Positions 42,701 through 50,833 of a DNA stretch of 64,000 nucleotides are shown here, in pieces. A program made the position numbers and the translations under genes. Position 1 is the first letter of the stretch; the number at the start of each line of letters is the position of its first letter. Source of the DNA: Candidatus Saccharibacteria bacterium oral taxon 488 (lineage in GTDB: Bacteria; Patescibacteriota; Saccharimonadia; Saccharimonadales; Saccharimonadaceae); NCBI GenBank assembly GCA_013100805.1, contig CP040000.1, positions 558,001-622,000 of the forward strand, written 5' to 3'. Under the pieces are notes generated by a model, which made no database searches, was not told the DNA's origin, and worked only from the letters and a program-made list of their open reading frames with translations.

Positions 42701-43511
42701 GCGTCGTCAAATGGAGCTCAAAATCCTTCAAGCTCATCCGCTTTTCATCACTCAAATACGCACCGGTACCAACGCACAGCAAAATCTCATGCGCCTCCTG
42801 ATCTTCGTGATTGAGATAATGACCGTCGCTGGTCACCACACACGGAATATCCAATTCCTCGCTGATACGCTCAATGTAATCATTGACTTTTTTCTGCTCC
42901 GGCCAGTGGCTGCGAGCTTCGGGGTGACCATGGTCTTGGAGCTCCATGTAGTATCGGTCGCCAAACACTGACTTGTACCAGCCAGCAATTTCCTTAGCTT
43001 TTTCATAATCATCATTACGCAAATTCTCGCCCAGCTCACCACCAATACAGCCAGACATACAGATGATGCCTTCATTGTATTGTTCCAGCAATTCGTGGTC
43101 AATACGCGGTTTGTAGTAGACGCCCTCAAGGTTAGCAATAGTACTGAGCTGCATCAGGTTTTGATAGCCCTTGTGGTTCATAGCCAGCAGCGTTAGGTGA
43201 TAACGTGCCTTGTCCTTGGCCGGGTCGCGGTCGTGACGAGTGCGGGCTGCTACGTAGGTTTCAATGCCGATGATTGGCTTGATACCGACATTCTTAGCCG
43301 CTTTATAAAACTCGATCGCACCCGACATGGTACCGTGGTCGGTGATAGCACAGGCCTCCATGCCCAGCTCCTTCACCCGAGCCACCATGTCAGGAATTTT
43401 AGTCAGCCCATCCAGAAGCGAATGGTGAGTGTGATTATGTAGGTGCACGTAATCAGACGGCTGCAACGCGGCCGCGGCTTGAGCTGAAGCTGTCGTATGT
43501 TTGGTAGCCAT
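39744..43511 (-). CDS. dnaE: DNA polymerase III subunit alpha
   Basis: The main replicative polymerase, 1255 residues. PHP domain: YVHLHNHTHHSLLDG near residue 22 and TDHGTMSG. The palm is marked by FGPGRGSAAGS and PDIDIDIQDTRR (two catalytic Asp). The fingers follow in VYQEQFMQISKEW and CFNKSHAACYGLIAYWTAYLK. A tandem HhH region precedes an OB fold (MTIGGIITTVRTIVTKSG) near residue 1000, and a C-terminal tau-binding-like domain closes the protein. A linker rich in Ala, Arg and Thr lies at about 1115-1165. AGGAGGTG and GAGGGAGG runs lie in its leader. Confidence 0.97.
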   Translation of the reverse strand: MATKHTTASAQAAAALQPSDYVHLHNHTHHSLLDGLTKIPDMVARVKELGMEACAITDHGTMSGAIEFYKAAKNVGIKPIIGIETYVAARTRHDRDPAKDKARYHLTLLAMNHKGYQNLMQLSTIANLEGVYYKPRIDHELLEQYNEGIICMSGCIGGELGENLRNDDYEKAKEIAGWYKSVFGDRYYMELQDHGHPEARSHWPEQKKVNDYIERISEELDIPCVVTSDGHYLNHEDQEAHEILLCVGTGAYLSDEKRMSLKDFELHLTTPEDIISRWQTTNPQAIANTKAIADRCDVEIKLGDILIPKFPTPNGESEKEYLDHLVYSGMAVRYAGMKLEDAKKLPNDQLRAKLSEAQLERLDMEFGVLDNMGYNGYFLIVQDFINWGKSQGIIFGPGRGSAAGSIIAYALNITDLDPLHYDLLFERFLNPDRISMPDIDIDIQDTRRGEVIEYCAKKYGSERVANICTFGTMAARASVRDVARVLQVPYGESDRLAKLIPPPVQGRHVPIKKSLEEDPDLKKEYESNPTAKTVYDFASRLEGTIRSHGVHAAGVVIAPDDLVKYVPLEMAQKGVVATQYPMGPVEELGLLKMDFLGLSNLSIINNALRIIRKVYKTDIDLSTLPLDDEATYKLFQRGDTTGVFQLESAGMKRYLRELKPSVFEDIIAMVALYRPGPMQFIDSFIKRKHGEEEITYLHPGMENSLRNTYGILVYQEQFMQISKEWCGFTGGQADTLRKAVGKKKIDLMKKVKPEFVEGAVKVGGATKDIAEQFWDALEEFANYCFNKSHAACYGLIAYWTAYLKAHYPDAFMAALMTSDQDDTERLAIEMTECKHMGIEVLNPDVNESFVEFAVVPNEKKIRFGMAAVKGVGVGAVEEIIRAREADGPFKSVEDFAKRVSTGKFNRKAWESLIKTGAFDSFGDRSDLLFNLDTIVAFAQKTQKEAASGQTDLFGMLGDESADVQPTMQLQPAPAKHTNKERLMWERELMGLYISAHPLDAYETYLSEQAQPLTQLVPEYDGRLMTIGGIITTVRTIVTKSGSKMAFVGIEDKFGEGEAIVFPNLYEQVGAKLVQDAVIRVTGKNSARDRDGNLGSESKMIADEIELISDDDLRQYQSTGRKMEAPKMSSNVRQERRTALRAQTTQRAGAARVSTAQRVNVKSTPADTTNTPPHPAATHAVPETEKLFLHIKNPSDHDKLVALKSLCSKYAGVTDVVLVLGEANKSAMRMPFRVEAGDQLMDQLRQILGDECVVLK

Positions 43512-43569
43512 TATTCATTGCGCCTCCCTCGTGGGCGCCACCTCCTCTTTCTTCACCCAGTATAGCATG

Positions 43570-43914
43570 CTAGCGCCGCCGCTGCATGGTATCAATCAGC
43601 TGGTTGAGAAAATCCGCCAGCGCCGGAAAGACGTCGGCAAACCGCCCCAGCAGCCAAGCTGACACCATGATCAGTACCGTCACGCCCACAAGGCTACCCA
43701 TGCCAAAGAAAAAGCCGCGCCAAAAGTTTATCCAATAGATCTGCCGCTGTGATCGATGAAAATCAAAAAACAAGTCTTCAATCATTGCTTGCCGAGCACC
43801 GTTTTCATTGTCACGCTTGATGCGATCAATGGCGCGGCGGGCTACCGAGGGACGTGGGTCGGCGGCCTTAGCCTCCTTATGGCCACGTTCTTTTGACGAT
43901 TTAGTTGGCGCCAT
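43570..43914 (-). CDS. DUF5665-like membrane protein
   Basis: A small protein of about 114 residues. A basic N-terminus (APTKSSKERGHKEAK) is followed by a helical segment and the recognisable INFWRGFFFGMGSLVGVTVLIMVSAWLL, split, at about residues 62-92, then a short amphipathic tail ending in MQRRR. This is the DUF5665 pattern (one membrane helix preceded by an Asn/Arg-Gly motif), a family without known function that is frequent in CPR bacteria. I use the ATG at 43914, which overlaps galU by 14 nt. Confidence 0.75.
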   Translation of the reverse strand: MAPTKSSKERGHKEAKAADPRPSVARRAIDRIKRDNENGARQAMIEDLFFDFHRSQRQIYWINFWRGFFFGMGSLVGVTVLIMVSAWLLGRFADVFPALADFLNQLIDTMQRRR

Positions 43915-44809
43915 TTTCCTCAAGCCGCTTGACTAGATATTCGCGAAGGCTCGCACCAAGCTTCGGATCACGCATGCCAAAATCGATCACTGTCTTGAGA
44001 TACTCTAGCTTGTCGCCAGTGTCATAGTACGTGCCATTGGTAATTTCCACGCCATAAAAACTATGGCCGTCATCAATCATGCTCTGCATAATCGGCTGCA
44101 CCGTAAATTCACCGTGACCATCAAACGCATGCTTGGCTTTCTCGAGATAGCTAAAGAACTCGCCCGGCAGCAAATAGCTACTGACGCTTGCAAGATCGGA
44201 TGGGGCATTAGCTTTGCCTGGTTTTTCAACAATGTTCGTCATCTTGATCACACCGTCAGCAACCTGCTCACCGTTAACCACGCCGTAGCGATCAAATTCA
44301 GCATCATCAATAATCTTCTTGCACGATAGCACCGCGCCGTCTAATTTTTGCGCCGCAGTGATTATTTGGCGGAACCGGCTGGGACTGGCAGCAATAAAGT
44401 CATCAGCAAACGTATAGATAACCGGCTCATCACCATTGATCAAATGCGCGGCGCAGGTCAACGGTGTGGCATTACCGTACGGGCCTTTCTGGCGAATGTA
44501 AACAAAGTTTGCCATTTCCGACAAATTATTCACGATGTCAATCAGTGGCTGTTTCTTGGCGCCGCCCGCCCGCAGATTGACCAGTAGTTCCTCGTTCGGC
44601 CTGTCAAAATGATCCTCAATTGCTCGTTTGTTGGCGCTGCCGATGATAATGATATCTTTGATGCCGGCCTCGACTAATTCCTCGACAACGTATTGGATAA
44701 TCGGCTTGTCGATCAGTGGCATCATTTCTTTTGGCATAGCCTTGGTTTGCGGCAAGAACCGCGTACCGAAGCCGGCGGCAGCAATGATAGCTTTGGTTGG
44801 TTTTTTCAT
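43901..44809 (-). CDS. galU: UTP-glucose-1-phosphate uridylyltransferase
   Basis: Makes UDP-glucose for surface polysaccharide and glycolipid synthesis. Its 302 residues show the sugar-nucleotidyltransferase signature AAGFGTRFLPQTKAMPKEMMP (about residues 11-31), IQYVVEELVEAG, the YTFADDF metal-binding Asp, VVNGEQ, IVEKPGKANAPS and PIMQSMIDDG. The start codon overlaps the NUDIX gene by ATGA. No glycosyltransferase lies beside it. Confidence 0.96.
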   Translation of the reverse strand: MKKPTKAIIAAAGFGTRFLPQTKAMPKEMMPLIDKPIIQYVVEELVEAGIKDIIIIGSANKRAIEDHFDRPNEELLVNLRAGGAKKQPLIDIVNNLSEMANFVYIRQKGPYGNATPLTCAAHLINGDEPVIYTFADDFIAASPSRFRQIITAAQKLDGAVLSCKKIIDDAEFDRYGVVNGEQVADGVIKMTNIVEKPGKANAPSDLASVSSYLLPGEFFSYLEKAKHAFDGHGEFTVQPIMQSMIDDGHSFYGVEITNGTYYDTGDKLEYLKTVIDFGMRDPKLGASLREYLVKRLEENGAN

Positions 44810-45378
44810 GATAGTTCCTCCTGTCGTAGGTTATCTAAATAATCAAACAAAAGCGCGAATGGCCCTGTTACACATAAATCACCCGCCCGAGCGATAGCAA
44901 ACAACTCTGCCGCTGAAACAAACCGTAGTTCAGCGCCCTGGCTACTTTCAGCTTCATCAAGGTGAATTGTATCCTCATTGTACACGCAGTCAGTCGCCAA
45001 GTACACTGCGATCTTGATATTGATGTACGGCCCCTCATAGCATTCACCAATATATTCAAAGCGCCCTGGCGTGCAGCCGGTCTCTTCCACTAGTTCACGC
45101 CGCGCTACCATCTCTACTGCTTCACCCGGCTCCCCGTCACCGCCGGGAAAATCATAGAGCCATTTTTCTGGACCAGCTCGAAACTGATAGGTCATAGCGA
45201 TCTTGCTATCCGTCGTCACTGCCACCACCAACACTGACACTAACTCCTCAGAAAAGAAGGTTGTAAACTCATGCTGTTCGCCATCCTCTGCTTGATACCG
45301 CTTGATGACGGCCGAGCGTTTGTACGCCTCACCGACATTCTGTATGGTAGTTGGTTGAATACGCGTGAATGTTTTCAT
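44806..45378 (-). CDS. NUDIX hydrolase, ADP-ribose pyrophosphatase-like
   Basis: A 190-residue NUDIX protein. An N-terminal strand region (RSAVIKRYQAEDGEQHEF) is followed by the complete NUDIX box GDGEPGEAVE...RRELVEETG at about residues 74-96. The general shape (about 180 residues, an SxxxFRxGxxxW-like approach and a PGG before the box) fits the ADP-ribose/sugar-nucleotide pyrophosphatase group. Its ATG overlaps the gatB stop by one base and its stop overlaps the galU start. Confidence 0.88.
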   Translation of the reverse strand: MKTFTRIQPTTIQNVGEAYKRSAVIKRYQAEDGEQHEFTTFFSEELVSVLVVAVTTDSKIAMTYQFRAGPEKWLYDFPGGDGEPGEAVEMVARRELVEETGCTPGRFEYIGECYEGPYINIKIAVYLATDCVYNEDTIHLDEAESSQGAELRFVSAAELFAIARAGDLCVTGPFALLFDYLDNLRQEELS

Positions 45379-46880
45379 TACAGTCGCTCTCGAATTAATT
45401 TCTGGGTGAGGCTCGGGTTGGCCTGACCCTTAGAGCGCTTCATGACTTGGCCGACGAGGTAGCCGATAGCTTTGTCTTTGCCCGAGCGAATATCAGCGAT
45501 GGATGCCGCCGAGGCTGGGTTATTCAATACTTCGTCAACGATGGCTGCGATGACCCTCTCGTCAGACACCTGCAACAAATTCTTACTCTCGGCAATCTCG
45601 CGCGGCCCCTGCTCGAAATATTGTCGATCAAACAAACTGAGGAAAATCTCCTTACCGCCCGTCGAACTCACCTCGTTATTCTCAACGAGTAGCGACAGCT
45701 CCGTCAACCGACGTGGGCCAACATAGCCCTCCCCGATGAGATCCATATCAATCAGCTCCTCCGACGTCGAAGCAAACCAGTTAAAGATCCGCTTGACCAG
45801 CCGCTGATATTTTATCTTGTCAACCCCCAGTTCATCAAGGACGGCTTGCTCGTTATGCACCGTCAGCGTCTTGATAGCATCAAGCAATATCGCGAGCGGC
45901 TGATGGCCGAGTATCGTCGTAATCACCGAATGATCCAACCCCAGATCAGCCCAACGCTCTCGGCACTGGCTTGGCATCAACGGCATATACTGCTGCATGT
46001 GAGCAATCTCCTCGTCAGTCAAAACAATTGGCGGGATATCCGGATCAGGCATGTAGCGATAATCCTGGGCGTCTTCTTTCGAGCGCTGTGAAGTGGTGAT
46101 TTGCTGGTCGTCGCTCCAGCCGCGAGTTTCCTGAACCACTGGTTCGCCGCGCTCCAATAGGTCAACTTGGCGCTTGAACTCGTATTCAGCGGCTCGCTCG
46201 ACGCTGCGAAATGAATTAAGATTCTTCACTTCGGCGCGCTTACCCAGCTCGGTCGCGCCTTTTTTAGCTACCGAAATATTGACGTCAAAGCGCATATTGC
46301 CGTGATACAAATCACCGTGCGTCACGCCTGCATAGACCATCAATTTATGTAACTCCGAAGCGTACGCCCTAGCCTCTTCGGCAGAATGCATATCCGGCTC
46401 AGAGACGATTTCGATCAGCGGTGTACCAGCGCGGTTGAGGTCAACCAACGAGTAGCCATCATGATGTGTCAATTTGCCAGCGTCCTCCTCCATGTGCGCG
46501 TGATGAATCCGCACTCGTTTGAGCGAGCCATCTTCTAGCGGCGCGTCGACATAGCCAGCCAAGATAATCGGCTGGTACATCTGCGAGGTCTGATACCCCT
46601 TTGGCAAATCAGGATAGAAATAATGTTTGCGATCAAAGCGACTAACGCGGGCAATCGGCGCATTCAATACTTTGCCAGCGCGCACCGCCAGCTCGACAGC
46701 GTGCTTGTTGAGCACCGGCAGCATCCCGGGTAGGCCAAAGTCAATCTCGTGCGTTTTACTATTCGGCTCAGCATCGCGAGCGTCATTATCAGCCGGGCTA
46801 AACAACTTGGTTTTGGTCGCCAGCTGGACGTGGCACTCAATGCCAATGGTCATTTCGTACTCATCATATACACTCATCAT
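45378..46880 (-). CDS. gatB: Aspartyl/glutamyl-tRNA amidotransferase subunit B
   Basis: The tRNA-binding kinase subunit of GatCAB, which converts mischarged Glu-tRNA-Gln or Asp-tRNA-Asn to the amide form. The 500 residues carry TIGIECHVQLATKTKLFS, FDRKHYFYPDLPKGYQTSQ, and LVDLNRAGTPLIEIVSEPD. The C-terminal Yqey-like tail domain ends GYLVGQVMKRSKGQANP. The four genes gatC, gatA, a small membrane protein and gatB overlap by start/stop codons, so they form one unit. Two adjacent ATG codons are possible starts. Confidence 0.97.
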   Translation of the reverse strand: MMSVYDEYEMTIGIECHVQLATKTKLFSPADNDARDAEPNSKTHEIDFGLPGMLPVLNKHAVELAVRAGKVLNAPIARVSRFDRKHYFYPDLPKGYQTSQMYQPIILAGYVDAPLEDGSLKRVRIHHAHMEEDAGKLTHHDGYSLVDLNRAGTPLIEIVSEPDMHSAEEARAYASELHKLMVYAGVTHGDLYHGNMRFDVNISVAKKGATELGKRAEVKNLNSFRSVERAAEYEFKRQVDLLERGEPVVQETRGWSDDQQITTSQRSKEDAQDYRYMPDPDIPPIVLTDEEIAHMQQYMPLMPSQCRERWADLGLDHSVITTILGHQPLAILLDAIKTLTVHNEQAVLDELGVDKIKYQRLVKRIFNWFASTSEELIDMDLIGEGYVGPRRLTELSLLVENNEVSSTGGKEIFLSLFDRQYFEQGPREIAESKNLLQVSDERVIAAIVDEVLNNPASAASIADIRSGKDKAIGYLVGQVMKRSKGQANPSLTQKLIRERL

Positions 46881-47296
46881 AACGCTCCCAAATCTTTTAA
46901 TGCTTGTTCAAAGGCGGCCATTGCCCGCTTGAATGTCTGGGTGGTGATGGTGACCCGACTTTCGTGGGCAATTTGATTACGCAGCTTATGCGCCGACCAA
47001 ACCGCGTCCTCATTCGTCCACAGACCACGCCGCGCCTTGAGTCGTTCACCCATCGTCGTGCCACTAACGCCATATTCGCGCATCGCCCGGTCGAGCAGCT
47101 TGTCAGCTTTGATAATCGCCATTTGCAGACTGTCGGGGTTATTTGTATCGGCCACACGCTGCACCGCCTGCCAGACTTTTCGGTATAGTTCCCGGTCGAG
47201 CTTCTCCGTTTGTTTTGACGTCAACTGAATGAATAGCATCAATAGGCCACCGATCACCAGCGCCGCCACCACTAGCGCGATCAACAATCCATCCAT
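46877..47296 (-). CDS. Small membrane-anchored helical protein between gatA and gatB
   Basis: A 139-residue protein of unknown function. One membrane segment at about residues 4-26 is followed by a soluble helical domain. The end, VWSAHKLRNQIAHESRVTITTQTFKRAMAAFEQAL, recalls HEPN-like helical bundles (RNxxAH-type motif, here RNQIAHE). If that is correct it could bind RNA or nucleotides, but the motif alone is weak. It overlaps gatB by ATGA-type start/stop codons and gatA by one base, so it is translated together with the amidotransferase subunits. Whether it has a role in the amidotransferase is unknown. Confidence 0.7.
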   Translation of the reverse strand: MDGLLIALVVAALVIGGLLMLFIQLTSKQTEKLDRELYRKVWQAVQRVADTNNPDSLQMAIIKADKLLDRAMREYGVSGTTMGERLKARRGLWTNEDAVWSAHKLRNQIAHESRVTITTQTFKRAMAAFEQALKDLGAL

Positions 47297-48669
47297 CAGA
47301 TGACCTCCACTTCCGCCGCCAACTTCAGTAAGTTGCCGTCTGACTGATAATCACCAATCAGCTGTACGCCAATCGGCAAGCCCTCGTCGTTACTTCCAGC
47401 CGGCACAGAAATTGCCGGCAGTCCAGCCAGGCTGGCCGGCACCGTCATGATGTCTGCCAGGTACATTTTGATTGGATCATTGGTATTTTCGCCAAGTTTG
47501 AATGCTGGTGTCGGCGCCGTCGGCATTAACAGCGCGTCATACTCAGTGAACAACTTTTTGAACTCGTTGATGAGTAATGTGCGCGCTTTTTGCGCCTGCA
47601 TATAATAGGCGTCAAAAAAGCCGCTCGACAACACAAAACTACCGATCATAATTCGCCGTTTATTCTCCGTCGTAAAACCTTCGTTGCGGCTGCGACCATA
47701 CAATTCCGCCAGCGTTTTCACCTCAGCCGCCCGGTGACCATAGCGCACGCCATCATAGCGCGCTAGATTTGACGACAGTTCTGCCGGCACAATGATGTAA
47801 TACATCGCCAGCGAATGCCGCATCATGCTGAGATCCACTTCTTCAATCTCATAGCCCAGCTGCTTCAATTTTTCTGCATAGTCAAGCGTTTTCTGGCGAA
47901 CCGCCGTATCCACATCATCGGTCATACATTGCTTAACCAAACCAATCTTTTTCTTTCTAAAGCCTGGCTGGTTCTGCCAAAAGTCAGGCAGCGTCGTCAT
48001 GTCCTTGTCGTCGCGGCCCGCCATAATTTCCATCACCACATTAGCATCATCAGCATTCGTGGCGAAACAACCAATAGTATCCGTACTCGATGCCATGGCT
48101 ACCACGCCGTAGCGACTGACTGCGCCGTATGTTGGCTTGACACCGACCACACCGTTAAAACTGGCTGGCTGACGAATCGAACCGCCAGTGTCTGTCCCCA
48201 ATGCAAACGGCACCACGTCAAGCGCCGTCACTACCGCCGAGCCGCCCGACGAACCGCCGGCTACTCGAGTTTTATCCGTAGCGTTTTTAGTCGGACCAAA
48301 GGCTGAATTTTCCGTCGAACCGCCGTGAGCAAAGGCGTCCAAGTTGGCCTTGCCGATGTAAATTGCACCTTCGGCCTCCAATTTTTCAACCGCCGTGGCC
48401 TGCAGTGGCGCCTCAAAATTCTCGAGCATTTTTGAAGCAGCAGTCGTCGGCGCCCCAAAGGCTAAGAAATTATCTTTTACCACAAACGGCACGCCAGTCA
48501 GCCGCCCAGAAATTTCACCCTGATCAACCTTCGCGGCTCGCTCCAGCGCCCGTTCTTCCGTTAAACTCAACAATGCGTGATAATCTTCAACTTCGCGCGC
48601 TCGCCGCAGTGCTTCTTTAACATTTTCGACTGCACTTTTTCCGGTAAAATCACTAATCTGGCTCATCAC
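47296..48669 (-). CDS. gatA: Aspartyl/glutamyl-tRNA amidotransferase subunit A
   Basis: The glutaminase subunit of GatCAB: an amidase-signature enzyme that releases ammonia from glutamine. The 457 residues include the catalytic Lys in FVVKDNF near residue 64, the nucleophile region AGGSSGGSA at about 137-145, and the LGTDTGGSIRQPA loop with the cis-Ser. VGVKPTYGAVSRYGVVAMASSTD, split, is also standard. It overlaps gatC by ATGA. Confidence 0.97.
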   Translation of the reverse strand: MMSQISDFTGKSAVENVKEALRRAREVEDYHALLSLTEERALERAAKVDQGEISGRLTGVPFVVKDNFLAFGAPTTAASKMLENFEAPLQATAVEKLEAEGAIYIGKANLDAFAHGGSTENSAFGPTKNATDKTRVAGGSSGGSAVVTALDVVPFALGTDTGGSIRQPASFNGVVGVKPTYGAVSRYGVVAMASSTDTIGCFATNADDANVVMEIMAGRDDKDMTTLPDFWQNQPGFRKKKIGLVKQCMTDDVDTAVRQKTLDYAEKLKQLGYEIEEVDLSMMRHSLAMYYIIVPAELSSNLARYDGVRYGHRAAEVKTLAELYGRSRNEGFTTENKRRIMIGSFVLSSGFFDAYYMQAQKARTLLINEFKKLFTEYDALLMPTAPTPAFKLGENTNDPIKMYLADIMTVPASLAGLPAISVPAGSNDEGLPIGVQLIGDYQSDGNLLKLAAEVEVI

Positions 48670-48953
48670 AGCACCTGCGGCACTTTTACTTGATTATTCT
48701 GTTTTTCGGGTGCCAAGTTAAGCAGCGCTTCTCTGGAAACCCCTGGCTGAACCTCATCGTCGCGCCAAACGTTCTCTAGACCTGTAACTTGATAGGTTGG
48801 CTCCACGCCCGCCGTGTCGAGTTTCCCTAGCTGCTCAATGTAGCCAATTATATTTTCCAAATCCTGGCGCAGTCCATCAACTTCATCATCGGCTAATGCC
48901 AGACTACTCAAACTCGCCAAGTGCTGAATGTCACTGGTAGAAATAGTTGTCAT
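48666..48953 (-). CDS. gatC: Aspartyl/glutamyl-tRNA amidotransferase subunit C
   Basis: A 95-residue subunit that stabilises GatA and GatB. Family pattern: STSDIQHLASLSSLALADDEVDGLRQDLENIIGYIEQLGKLDTAGVEPTYQV, split. The family-typical end VWRDDEVQPGVSREALLNLAP is also present. The ATG at 48953 is chosen because a TGCTATAAT box ends 7 nt before it; the frame further upstream is noncoding and overlaps the next gene. Predicted leaderless. Confidence 0.93.
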   Translation of the reverse strand: MTTISTSDIQHLASLSSLALADDEVDGLRQDLENIIGYIEQLGKLDTAGVEPTYQVTGLENVWRDDEVQPGVSREALLNLAPEKQNNQVKVPQVL

Positions 48954-48960
48954 GCAGTCT

Positions 48961-48969
48961 ATTATAGCA
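48961..48969 (-). promoter_or_regulatory. Extended -10 promoter for the gatC-gatA-gatB operon
   Basis: Minus-strand TGCTATAAT ends 7 nt before the gatC ATG; leaderless start predicted. Confidence 0.6.
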
Positions 48970-48985
48970 CTGTCTCGAGGAAAAT

Positions 48986-50833
48986 CTAATAACTTAGCAG
49001 TCGCGGCGAATGGAGCGTCACCATCTGCGGCAGACCGTACATACTCATTCCTGAACCAAGTGATAACCCACCGCGGTTCCAACCGATAGCCGCCGCCGTT
49101 GCCGCATCGGTTGCCGCATTTGGTGCGTCTGGTCGCTCAATGTAGCTAATCTTGTTGGCCCCACGATCCGCTACGTACACTCGACCATCTGGGCCGCGCA
49201 AAACTTGTCCACCGCCATCACCGCCAAGTCCTTTCCAGTCAGGGTGATTTGGCGTTGATGAGTTAGGGAGCGAATCAGATATTACACAATCCCTGAAATG
49301 CTCGCAGCCGGTAAACCCGATAAACCGCTCACTTGTTTTGATAGCACTACTATTGCGACTAGTAATGTCATACCGGAACAGTTCACCGGTATATATTTTC
49401 GATACATAGACATGGTCGCCGTTGGGTGAAAAATCAGCAGCGTACCCTAGGCTGTTATCAAGTGGATCATTATTATATACACCGACCGACCAATGAGCTA
49501 TTGGTGCCATATTAGTATCAGCTCCAGATATATCAAATACGTGTAATACTCCAGCGTTACCATTACGATTTGGACAGACACTACCCCCCATAAACACCAG
49601 CATTTTGGTGGCCTCGTTGTTAAAGTTAATCGAGCCGAATCCCGTTCGCGAAGGACTTGATGGATTTGGTTGCACGATACACGGCTGAGCCGGGCCAGAC
49701 GGTACATTATACACTGCTGCATTTGGCGTCTGAATAGTTGCTCCGTTGTCAGTCGAGAAAATATTGAAGGCATAGACTTGATTCGGCGAACCCGGCCGAT
49801 AGGTATACACCACCGCACCATTTCCCGCATTATTCGGCACGGCATTCATCGCCTCGCCAGAATAGTTGCGTGAAAAACTGCCCGCCATGCCAATGGATAT
49901 GTTCTTTTTCGTCACTCGTCCGAGTGGATCATTGGTAAAATCAACGACGTGGTAATATAATGTACCGAATTTTGCCCGCTCACGACCATTTGCCGAGTTT
50001 GATACTACGAGATACTTAGATTCCTCTTTGTTGATTGGAAAGGCAACCACTGCCTGCGTACCAGTACGCGAACCGCACAACCCCTGTGGTGATTCACTAT
50101 AGTACGCCGTTTGACCATCGTCACATGTTGGATTACCGTCGGGAGCCGAGCTATCAACCTGCATAATATTCCGTGCCGAGTTCCAGATACGAAGTCCGTC
50201 AGAGTAGAATTTCAAATTACCATTACGATCGGAAATCGTTGTTAAACCCTCATGTGACGGGCCACTTGAGTGTGTTGGATGAGGGTGTGGAGTCGGTTTA
50301 TTTGACCCGCCCGCACCAAAATCAAGGCAGACTGACCCGCCGATACACCACCAGCGCTTACTGGCGCGCGTCCCCTTAAAATCAACTTCCGGGATAGCTT
50401 GCTGGCGTGAATTGTAAATATAGGTCTTATACGGGCGGCCATCAGATTTTCGAATCAACTCAAGGTAGCCCTTGACATCAGCACGCCGCGGGTTAGTTGT
50501 TGAGGTGTATTCACCAATAAAATACGAACGTAATTTGTCATTACGAAATACGTCAATCGCCGTACCATTGCCGCGGCAATCAGTACCTGGACGCACGCCC
50601 GAGGCAACGGCGCTGTCATGACCACGACTGATACATTCATTCATCCGCACCACGCCGGCCTCAGCCGCTTCACGTGCCAGCTGATTATAATACTGCTCCA
50701 TCAAGGCATTAGCTGCCGCTGACGCCAGTTGGAGACCGGCCAACAAAATCAGCAGCAGCATAATGCTCGCTACAAGGACGGTCGGCAATACGAACCCACC
50801 GTCCTTATCCCACCCAGACGCTTTGTTAGTCAC
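48986..50833 (-). CDS. Prepilin-like anchor fused to a beta-propeller-type surface domain
   Basis: A 615-residue protein starting at GTG 50833, with GGAG 6 nt upstream. A prepilin-peptidase-like site DGG|FVLPTVLVASIM (residues 11-22, Thr instead of Glu at +5) leads the hydrophobic helix and an AREAAEAGVVRMNECI segment, as in PilX-type minor pilins. The remaining 500 or so residues have repeated sheet-rich motifs. The stretch ISDRNGNLKFYSDGLRIWN resembles surface propeller proteins of Bacteroidota (NGNLLFYxDGxxVWN). Several cysteine pairs (WWCIGGSVCLD, PTCDDG...GLCGS, GCEHFRDC) suggest an extracellular, disulfide-stabilised domain. A pilus-tip adhesin is the likeliest role. Confidence 0.78.
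   Translation of the reverse strand: MTNKASGWDKDGGFVLPTVLVASIMLLLILLAGLQLASAAANALMEQYYNQLAREAAEAGVVRMNECISRGHDSAVASGVRPGTDCRGNGTAIDVFRNDKLRSYFIGEYTSTTNPRRADVKGYLELIRKSDGRPYKTYIYNSRQQAIPEVDFKGTRASKRWWCIGGSVCLDFGAGGSNKPTPHPHPTHSSGPSHEGLTTISDRNGNLKFYSDGLRIWNSARNIMQVDSSAPDGNPTCDDGQTAYYSESPQGLCGSRTGTQAVVAFPINKEESKYLVVSNSANGRERAKFGTLYYHVVDFTNDPLGRVTKKNISIGMAGSFSRNYSGEAMNAVPNNAGNGAVVYTYRPGSPNQVYAFNIFSTDNGATIQTPNAAVYNVPSGPAQPCIVQPNPSSPSRTGFGSINFNNEATKMLVFMGGSVCPNRNGNAGVLHVFDISGADTNMAPIAHWSVGVYNNDPLDNSLGYAADFSPNGDHVYVSKIYTGELFRYDITSRNSSAIKTSERFIGFTGCEHFRDCVISDSLPNSSTPNHPDWKGLGGDGGGQVLRGPDGRVYVADRGANKISYIERPDAPNAATDAATAAAIGWNRGGLSLGSGMSMYGLPQMVTLHSPRLLSY

Noticed and set aside
43512-43560. Short upstream open frame regulating dnaE
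   Set aside because: An out-of-frame ATG lies 7 nt before the dnaE start after strong AGGAGG-like runs, but the frame is not clearly separate from a simple leader and nothing supports control.
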